NCBI GenBank assembly: GCA_010015675.1
Contig: ML976980.1
Span: 816,702-832,790 of the forward strand
Direction of reading: 5' to 3'
DNA from: Byssothecium circinans
Taxonomy: Eukaryota > Ascomycota > Dothideomycetes > Pleosporales > Massarinaceae
DNA length: 16,089 nt
Positions 9,458 to 16,089 of the stretch are shown piece after piece (position 1 is the stretch's first letter; each line of letters begins with the position of its first letter). The position numbers and the translations under genes are program-made. The notes under the pieces were generated by a model. That model ran no database searches, had not been told where the DNA came from, and worked only from the letters and a program-made list of their open reading frames with translations.

Positions 9458-9475
9458 GGCAGGGGAGGGGGAAGG
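9458..9475 (+). promoter_or_regulatory. Polypurine tract-like sequence just after pol
   Basis: GGCAGGGGAGGGGGAAGG follows the pol stop directly and is a better polypurine tract than anything before the 3' LTR. No LTR starts after it. It could be an internal (central) plus-strand primer or a relic of an older 3' end that once abutted the LTR before the extra ORF was gained. It could also be chance. Confidence 0.4.
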
Positions 9476-10175
9476 TCAGTTATGGGGAAAGAAAATGAGA
9501 ATAGTGTATTCATTAGAATAAGGCATAGGAGGCGCGGGCGTTTAGGTAGGAAAATTACGATTTCCTAATTTAGATAAATTTAACGATTTTCGCTCAACGC
9601 GATACCGACAATGTCGCTGTTGCGCTAGCGCCTCTGGTGGCCAATTAGACGCTGCAGGGTGTACCCAGCAAACTATAATTAGATAAGGAGTAGTACTAAT
9701 ATTAGGTTTTAAGAATAGATGAGATGTTTTTTAACTACCATCACCGCCGCCACCATAGGGAAATATACCGTCCTTTGCGGAAATGTGGCATATTCCCGCA
9801 TACAGACGGGTGACACGCCGCGTGTTAAACAAAAATACCCAGCGTCGCCGCTAAAATGACCAGGAATGATAAGGGGATTATGGCGAATGAACGCGGGCAA
9901 AACATGTAAACAGTGAATAGTAGAGTGGTAAGCTGATAGCAGGACGGCTTATCAAACCAAATGGTTTGACGCGCGATTGAAATGACTAGCATTGCTGAGC
10001 TATACTAGCGGTCGAACGAGGAGAGGGGCTGAAAAGACGGCAAGGGCGGCGCAGGGCCGCAGAAGGGCGGGAAACCGTTAAATGGTAATAGGTACTATTT
10101 AACTAGCCCCGCTGGCCCCCTATCTTTCATGATAACTTTTATTCATCTTTAACCATCACGAGAATCACCGTCAGC
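9458..10175 (+). other. Spacer between pol and the extra ORF
   Basis: This 718-bp stretch has no protein-like frame on either strand. It begins with a purine tract (9458-9475). Further on are a perfect 8-bp inverted repeat with a 2-base loop (9952-9969, TCAAACCA/TGGTTTGA), a G-rich, GC-rich patch (about 10018-10075) and an imperfect hairpin around TAAATGGTA/TACTATTTA (about 10079-10103). It could hold the promoter of the downstream ORF, but I see no convincing TATA box. The minus-strand frame at 9709-9900 has no recognisable features. Confidence 0.5.
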
Positions 10176-13100
10176 ATGCCCCCGAAGATGATTCCTGGGC
10201 CTGCTCAGCAGCCTCAGCAGCAGCAGATCGTGGTCAATATTGGCCCTCATTTGACAACCCCCCTTCCCCATGCACGGGAACTTACCCTTGATAAAGCCCT
10301 TTGACATATTAAGGCTTAGTTAGGTAGTGAGCGCCAGGCCGCATATCATAAGCTAATGGCGTAATGTTCTCTTCATCTAGACAAGAGCCTTGATCTATTT
10401 TAGCAGTTAGGAAAAGAGATAGAAAAGGACAGCGAAGTGATAAGAATCTAGGGTGGCTTAAATCAATTCCATGAGCACCATCCATGGCTGAGGAGCGCGT
10501 ACGATTCTAGGTTGAAACGGCATACTAAGTTGGTTAGCGCGCAGAACCAAGTTTAGACTAGCTACAACACTCTGGAAATCCAGTTTCTCTCTGAAGCCCT
10601 CCTTCCCTTTAGTCCTAAAGTGTGGATGTAGCACTAGCTGATAACCCACCTCACCTACATCGCTTAGTGGAACATGAAGATGTCTGACATCACGCCCTTC
10701 ATTAACACGAAGATGATCCAGCGCCTTAGGGCAAAAGCCAACGTCACCGCCTAAGACTAAACCATCCACGGCTTAGATTGGGATTTCCCCTATAAGCTAG
10801 CCTATGCCCTCCAACAGTCATAGGATAGTGACGCTCTGCTTAAAAAGCGCCCTAAGTCTATCGTCAACATCTATGATCCAGCCTATGCGTATAACTGGTT
10901 CAAAGAAATGACCAGCGAAGCTACCTCTAGGATAAATAAGTAGAGGTAGCCCTACCCTTTTATGCTATAAGAAGCCTAGGGGCCATTAGATGATCTATGA
11001 AAGTTCTAACTCTAGATCTATAAGCGCACTAGTTTGCCTATCCCTATGACCTATGATTTAGAACAGGAGATCACCAGGTTAGCTATTAGTGGTGCTAGCA
11101 AAATGCTAGTGGAATATCCCTACGCTTAGGAGCACATTAACTATGTAATTAATGTAGTTTCTCTAACATCCTCCCCTCGCCTTTAGCAAGCCCAGCTAAT
11201 GCGATAGTCTTAGGATGTGCAGACATAATCCCCTAGGTCTCATAGGCGTCACGCATCTTCAAACGTCACCATGGCAAATGCTCTTTAGGAAATGTTAAAG
11301 CCTGACCTAGTACGTGGAGTAAGGGAGTACACGGTGAACGCTTCACTAAATACGCCTACCTTTCGCCTAATAAACCTACAAGCCCTATTGCCACGGGTGA
11401 CGCGATCCATGGCTAGGAAAAACCATGAGCATGTGCTCGCCGCGGAAAGCAATGGGCTGGCTATCGCGCAGGCTTTAGAGGAAGAGGGTGATGACTTTGA
11501 TTAGGAGATAATTAACAACCTAGACATTAAGGATATTAGGGTTATTAAGAAGGGGGCGAAGTATGGCTGTTCCCAGCCTAATTCACTATTAAATTAGGTG
11601 CTGAAGAACGCTAGGCTACACCAGCGGGCCATGCACAAGAATGAGCTGCACATCCTGATGCTATATTATAACGAAATCTCCAATGGTCATAAAGTCTGTT
11701 TCCAGCACGGCAAAGCCACCGCGAGCTACGTTAGCGTTGCCGTCCGCGCCTTGTCTAAAGAACGTCTGCAGTAGCTCCTTAAGTTACTGTACACGAATTG
11801 TGACTAGTGGGGTGATTTCAAGAATAACCCCTAGATATACATCCTCTTCCAGCGTGGCGCCCGTGGATATCATGATAAGGATTAGCTAAAGAGCTACTAG
11901 TTCTTTCCAGCGCAGCAAAAGTGGTACATGAATTTCGACCGCGTCATCTAGCAATTTAGCATGCAAAGGCAGATTGCCACCTTCCATAAGACGGGCACGG
12001 TAATTATAGGCAGCATCCTCACCTAGATCTATGAAGACCTAGAGCTTAAGAAGGTGCTTAATGAATCATATAGTATGTACGACTACCACCTACGGCGCAT
12101 CTAGGGCAAATCTAACCTAGGATAGGGCTAGATTATATACTACTCTCCTATCTAGCAGCTCATTCATTCTGATCTAGCTTACTAGGTTTAGTATGCGGTT
12201 TTATAAAAATAGCCTTACTTAATTTTATATCCCTACTATGCTAAATCCACCTCTCTAGGTGATAACACCACTTTTAAGCATGTAGATTATAACCTAGAGG
12301 AAGTCTACTATAATAGGCGCGGCGCTAACATGATTTAGGGGAGTGTGTCCTAGGATAAAGAGGATAAGAAGAACTATACTATCCTATTTAATGGATTTCA
12401 CACCTGCCTTAACTAGTACATGGCATGGAGGAAATCCCTTAGCCAGACCACCCATGCCTACATTAAGGGCTGGGTAGATGCGCGCGATTAGCCGCCTAAG
12501 TTAAATAATCGCATTAAGCACCTGCAGTGGATACGCTACCCTTGCAAACCTAGGTAGATTTGCATTTTGAAACTAACTATCCCTTATAGCTTGACTAGCC
12601 TAGCTACTAAACAGCGCCGCACCATGCTCCCGTAGTTTGTTTAAGTCTGCGATAACATGAAGCACATAGAGGTTCTAGAAATAGGAACCTATAATAAGAT
12701 TACTACAGCCTACTATAATTGTACCGCGCCACCTGCTACCCCTTTAGGGCATCTAAACAAGTATGATGGCATTAACTGGCCCTTCCCTAGTACGGCGCCT
12801 ATCTAATAGACCTTAGCAATTTCACGCGCGTTAGTTTATTAGGAGTGCTAGGATTCTCCCTAAGTCCACCATGAGCTGGCAACATATTTTAGGGATGACA
12901 TGACTCATGATAAGACAAGGGGCTGGATCTAGGAGCACTACAAAAATGCAAAGAAGGCTGTTCTTGTTAGTTGGGAAGTGTGCAAAGAAGCTGAGCGCAT
13001 TACTTATAGGCTAAATCCTACTAAGGGTATTCCTGATTAGTCTTACTTCTTAACCTAAGGAGCTGGGCCGCCATCAGGCTAGGATGATAACATCGCTAAC

Positions 13101-13250
13101 GCGAATGTTACAGTTAATTAGGCTGTTAACAGGTTTCTCCGCCTTTACGGACAGGATCCATTAGAGCGCCGCTAGGCTAAGTTCTACCAGGATAGGATTC
13201 CTGATGTGCCTGAGGAGGAGAATAGCAACGATGACAGGATAGAGATGTGA
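10176..13250 (+). pseudogene. Extra ORF: uncharacterised fungal protein with 2OG-Fe(II) dioxygenase-like C-terminal half, RIP-inactivated
   Basis: One frame of 1,025 codons runs from ATG 10176 (A at -3; glutamine-rich N-terminus MPPKMIPGPAQQPQQQQ) to TGA 13248-13250, with about 60 internal stops and no frameshift. The first half is unfamiliar to me. From about residue 620 it resembles an uncharacterised fungal family I know only as hypothetical proteins: YHLRRI, LILYPYY, HVDYN (residues 702-706), RRGANMI with GSVS, FNGFH, then a segment ending in QRRTMLP, and a tail with SYF. The HxD pair (H702, D704), a distal position about 100 residues on that is Tyr (804, TAT, one C to T step from His) and Arg 814/815 ten residues later fit a double-stranded beta-helix 2-oxoglutarate/Fe(II) oxygenase. 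I see no signal peptide or membrane segment, so it is not env-like. Family likeness is moderately sure; enzyme activity is inference. Confidence 0.6.
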
Positions 13251-13436
13251 GATGGTTTGCCTATAGCAGTTAGAATTTCCTTTCTCTCCTCTTTTCCTTT
13301 TGTTTTTCTCTCTCTCTCTCTCTCTCTCTTTCTTATGGAGTTGATTTTTAGTTGTTTCTTTTTAGGCTATAGCTGAGGAGAATTGGTTTGGTTTAGCTGC
13401 AGCATCAGGGGGCGATGCTGTAGGCATAGGAGGTTA
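13251..13436 (+). other. Pyrimidine-rich 3' spacer with TC repeat and weak polypurine tract
   Basis: A C/T-rich run contains a TC dinucleotide repeat of about 23 nt (13307-13329). Then comes sequence leading to GGCATAGGAGG (13423-13433), three bases before the 3' LTR, which is the expected place for the plus-strand polypurine primer. That tract is poor, possibly damaged. No gene is seen. Confidence 0.55.
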
Positions 13437-13658
13437 TGTGCCGTAGCATAGAGTGACCAATAGCTTAACCTATAGTCACGGGGTTAGGTTAGTATATAGT
13501 AGCTGGTTTTAACACCTGCTAGGGACGACGCAATGTACACCATACTCTTTGTTTAGGATAGAAAAGAATACAACTACTTTAGCTACCAAACACGCGTTCC
13601 CTCTACGAATATCCCATACCGTGAGCTGAATTGGAGTTGTGTGAGCTACGCTAGCTTA
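13437..13658 (+). repeat. 3' LTR of copy A
   Basis: It begins TGTGCCGTAGCATA and ends GCTAGCTTA, where the terminal CA has become TA. It is the same 222-bp length as the 5' LTR, with about 20 transition differences and no gaps. Directly after it stands the ATGT duplication (13659-13662), and then the interrupted transposase resumes. Confidence 0.9.
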
Positions 13659-13662
13659 ATGT
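13659..13662 (+). other. Target-site duplication, right copy (ATGT)
   Basis: This is identical to 1738-1741. It marks the right edge of the retrotransposon insertion. Confidence 0.85.
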
Positions 13663-14295
13663 AGTTAAAGCACTTTAATGCGTATATAAAGGCAAGAACT
13701 ATTAGCGTCTATTAGTTGCTAATTTTAGATGGCCACAAAAGCTACCTAAATCAAGATTTTAAGGATTATTGTTAAAATAATAAGATCTTTATGCTTTATA
13801 TGCTACTGCACTCGTTACACATCCTCTAGCCGCTTGATGTAGTGTTATTCTCACCGCTTAAGTGCAAGTACTCTAAGATTGTTTAAGGCTTAGCGCAATA
13901 GCACGTCTTTTATAAAAATAAGGAAGCGTTCCTACCAGCCTTTAAAGACGCGTTTTTAAGCGTATTTATAGTTTAGAACTATTAAAAGGCCTTTAAGGCA
14001 ATAGGGCTAGTCCCTCTAAATGCGCAGGTAGTACTTAATCGCCTTAATATACGTATACGCACCTTGCTAGGACCCCTACTACTAGAGACGCTATAGCTAT
14101 TAAGGACTCTAAGTAATACATGCGAATTTAGCTCTTAGTTAAAGTTTATACGTGATTCTATTACTTAATCACTATGGATAGCGTAAGGTAGGCTTTTACA
14201 GCTTATCAAAGGTACTAAGTTAGTGCTGTATAGTAACGTATCCATGCGCGTAATGCGCAGGCAATACTAAAAACGCTCTATTAAAAACAAGGCTA
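13663..14295 (+). pseudogene. Pogo/Fot1-type transposase 1, C-terminal part
   Basis: The frame of the 964-1741 piece continues here in phase. LKHFNAYIKARTISVY leads to LLILDGHKSYLN (second catalytic Asp, 13728-13730) and then to PLDVVLFSPLK (third Asp, 13836-13838). These are exactly 36 codons apart, i.e. DD35D as in the pogo/Fot1 group. Further on, AFKAIGLVPLNAQVVLNRLNIRIRT and LSNTCEFSS match the usual region following the catalytic core, with QLIKGTK-like sequence near the end. Recognisable coding fades around 14295, and no clear 3' terminal repeat is visible before the next element. Many TAG/TAA codons are present. Second and third Asps are intact; the first (in the other piece) is lost. 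Confidence 0.83.
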
Positions 14296-14370
14296 TAGAA
14301 CCACCTACGATTAATATTATTATAAGATTTTCTTGTAGGGTAGTAAGTTGATAGCTACGATTAATTTATA
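14296..14370. other. Junction between pogo elements 1 and 2
   Basis: Coding likeness to transposase 1 fades before this stretch, and transposase 2 (minus strand) stops at 14371. The short sequence CTACGATTAAT occurs twice here (about 14306 and 14355). I cannot place the 3' terminal repeat of either element with confidence. Confidence 0.4.
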
Positions 14371-16034
14371 CTATTTAAATCTATCTAGAAGCTTAACGTC
14401 GCGGCCACTGCGTATAGATTTAGTTAAGGTAGTAAATATACTCTTTAAGGCTTCTTTAACATCTGTAGCATTAACACCACATTTCTAACGCTTTCTGCTT
14501 TGTAGAGATAGCTAAGAGGCCTTTCTCTTACTCTTTTAAGATAGTTGTAGAGCTTTTTCTACGTTATAAGTAGACTTCTAGGCAGCGCGCTAAGCTACCT
14601 TTTTAGCTCTCTTCTTCTCCTTCGCCTTCTTTGCTACCTCTCGCGCAGCACGCTTTTCCTGCTAGATTTTCTTCTTGTATAGCTTAGCTACCTTCTTTAG
14701 CTCTACTATCTCTACTTTTTGAAGCTGCTGCTACTTATTCTTTTACTCTTTAATAGATTAATGAACACGTGCCTTCTTTAGCTTTCTTAGTAACTAGAAG
14801 ACTGCTCTACTATAATACTCCTAGCGCTGTTAAAGGTCTAGAGCTTTGCCCTTCTTCTTACGCTTCTCTTTAATAGATAGCGCCTGCCTAAGCCTATCAT
14901 TGTTATGCTTAAGTAGCTTATTTTTAATAGATAGATAGTAGAGTGATTAACAAAGCTCTTTTATATCTTAACTACTTTATTCCTTTACTGCTAATTGTAT
15001 AAGCCTATTTATCTTTCTCTAGTTATAATTACTAAGCCCTAATAAAGAGCTATCGCCTAATTCTTGATCTTAGGTAAACCTATCAAGGATAGAATTAGGA
15101 TTAGGTGGCGATATACCTATAGCTCTAAAAGAGCTAAGGATAGTTGATTCCTTAAAGGAGGCCTTTTACGCATTTTAGAATAAGGGGAAGAAGTTGCCTT
15201 TAGTAATAAAAGCTAGGCCTTAGCTTCTATGAAGGTATCTTGATAGCTCTACTAAGTAGGCTATTAATAAAGGCTTAAACATCGTAACGTTAAGTAGCTA
15301 AAACGTATGAGTTAAATAAGGAGGTAGGATAGCAAGAAGAATCTTATTTTAATTATAGTAGTTAATAAAGTCTATAGTAATATAAAATCCATAGCCGTCT
15401 AGGATCAAAAGTTAATATAATCGTTAAGTCTTTTTTTTTATATAGCGATTAAATACCTACTTAAGCTAGGCAAGTCTAATATCGTTGTTTGTCTAGCTAA
15501 AGGATAATGAGGTAATAAAGACTTTATAATATCCTACCTTAATATCCTCTACTTAGCTTAATTAGATGCCCTTGTTAGCGGCCTTATAGATAAGGCTTAG
15601 TAGCAGAGCTAATCTATTAGCGCAGATACATGCTAGAAGCGTAATCCATGCATGATTGCTATCTTAAAGTAATGCCCTAACCTCCTTCTTCTCCTACATT
15701 TGTTTGCTAAATATCCTCGTTGTTCTACTAACAATACCGATTAGGACGCCTTTTTCATTCATATTGTAGATATGACGAGGATCTATGCGATATTAATCGA
15801 TCTTGCTGTGTAGAAGGTTGAAATAGAGGTGATATTTATCCTCTAAATTAGCTTTGTAGCGATTGCTGTCCATGCCAACTGTCCATTGCGAGATAAGATG
15901 AATGCTGTGTCGGTTGATAAAGCAGGTAACCCAGCTCTCGCTAACTAGCTCCTTTGCTATCGTCGAGGCAAAGTTCCGTATCATCTCTCTAGTAGGAGGT
16001 ATATATCTCTCTATAAGTCTTTTAATATAACGTA
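14371..16034 (-). pseudogene. Pogo-type transposase 2, 5'-truncated and RIP-inactivated
   Basis: Reading leftwards from about 16034, one frame runs to TAG 14371-14373, with many stops and no frameshift. It starts inside the CENP-B-type HTH (RYIKRLIERYIPPTREMIRN, then SESWVTCFINRHS). The catalytic domain follows, with YNMNEKG (first Asp now Asn, codon 15757-15759), LLILDGYG (Asp intact, 15397-15399) and LLNV where the third Asp is Asn (15289-15291). The second and third positions are 36 codons apart, again DD35D. The C-terminal third is a Lys/Arg/Glu/Gln-rich coiled coil containing KGKALDL, and it ends in a SGRDVKLLDRFK motif typical of this family. It is a different subfamily from transposase 1. 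The N-terminal HTH is missing because terminal repeats of another element begin at about 16035. The stretch 15793-16077 is the only sizeable open part. Confidence 0.85.
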
Positions 16035-16089
16035 AAGCACCATCGAACCGCGAGCACCATCGAACCGCGCACACCATCGAACCGCGCAG
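16035..16089 (+). repeat. 17-bp tandem repeats, probable left end of a third pogo-type element
   Basis: CACCATCGAACCGCG occurs at 16038-16052, 16055-16069 and 16072-16086, with a strict 17-bp period. It has the same orientation as the RIP-mutated version at 890-921 that starts element 1. It keeps its CpG and CpA sites, so it looks younger. It abuts the truncated transposase 2 frame at a TA-containing site (16033-16034), as expected for a TA-targeting pogo insertion. The body of this element would lie to the right of the window. Confidence 0.6.

Larger units (their letters stand above)
1742..13658 (+). mobile_element. Full-length Ty3/gypsy-type LTR retrotransposon, copy A (11.9 kb, with an extra ORF)
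   Basis: The element is bounded by two 222-bp LTRs in direct orientation and a 4-bp ATGT target duplication. Order: LTR, tRNA-Gln-type PBS, 864-nt leader with hairpin array, gag-pol in one frame (2828-9457) with the domain order protease, RT, RNase H, integrase (Ty3/gypsy order), spacer, second large ORF (10176-13250), short pyrimidine-rich spacer, LTR. The LTRs differ at about 20 sites; all that I counted are transitions and there are no indels. LTR divergence therefore reflects RIP-like mutation and cannot date the insertion. The element sits inside a pogo-type transposase gene in the same orientation. An extra ORF of about 1,000 codons makes it roughly twice as long as compact fungal gypsy elements. 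Confidence 0.88.

Noticed and set aside
9647..9674. Resemblance to 4891-4918 within gag-pol (about 21 of 28 bases)
   Set aside because: It is too short and too diverged to call a duplication without an alignment score.
2828..13250. UAG might be reassigned to glutamine in this genome, since most in-frame stops are TAG
   Set aside because: TAG also stands where Trp is expected (for example at the start of the transposase piece at 13663), TAA and TGA occur as well, catalytic Asp and His positions show matching transitions, and non-coding LTRs show the same changes. A mutation process explains all of this; recoding does not.
10176..13250. Env-like envelope gene, as in other LTR elements with a third ORF after pol
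   Set aside because: I find no signal peptide, no transmembrane segment and no cysteine-rich ectodomain. The visible motifs point to a soluble enzyme fold.
13307..13329. TC dinucleotide tract as an intron polypyrimidine tract
   Set aside because: No plausible 5' splice site, branch point or continued coding downstream was found. It is treated as a simple repeat.

Overview
The window is a repeat-only stretch of what is most likely a filamentous ascomycete (Pezizomycotina) genome. I see no host gene, rRNA or tRNA gene. It is made of transposable elements inserted in and beside one another. All are decayed in the style of repeat-induced point mutation (RIP): long reading frames keep their phase but are cut by dozens of TAG/TAA (rarely TGA) codons, and aligned repeat copies differ almost only by C:G to T:A transitions.

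Layout: (a) 1-673, minus strand: the 5' LTR, primer-binding site and part of the leader of a Ty3/gypsy-type retrotransposon whose genes lie left of the window. (b) 674-890: AT-rich sequence with nothing recognisable. (c) 890-1741 and 13663 to about 14295, plus strand: one pogo/Fot1-type DNA transposon, split by an insertion. (d) 1742-13658, plus strand: a full-length 11.9 kb copy of the same retrotransposon family as in (a), with 222-bp LTRs, a 4-bp ATGT target duplication and a primer-binding site that fits a glutamine tRNA. It has an 864-nt leader, a single-frame gag-pol (2828-9457) and a second ORF of about 1,024 codons (10176-13250) between pol and the 3' LTR. (e) 14371 to about 16034, minus strand: a second pogo-type transposase. 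(f) about 16035-16089: a 17-bp tandem repeat matching the end of element (c), probably the start of a third pogo element that cut into (e).

Two things stand out. First, the retrotransposon leader holds a tandem array of predicted hairpins. Each has a 14-nt, nearly invariant loop (AAAGCCAGGGAGCA type) closed by a stem whose sequence differs from hairpin to hairpin while pairing is kept. This covariation points to a selected RNA structure, perhaps for packaging or dimerisation. Second, the extra ORF downstream of pol resembles an uncharacterised fungal family whose C-terminal half looks like a double-stranded beta-helix, 2-oxoglutarate/Fe(II) dioxygenase-like domain (His-x-Asp, then a distal His position about 100 residues later, then Arg). 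A retroelement carrying such an enzyme would be unusual. A link to DNA-base oxidation against methylation or RIP is only a hypothesis.

In their present state none of the genes can make a full-length product. Several catalytic residues are also changed by transitions (integrase Asp to Asn, transposase Asp to Asn, distal His to Tyr in the extra ORF).
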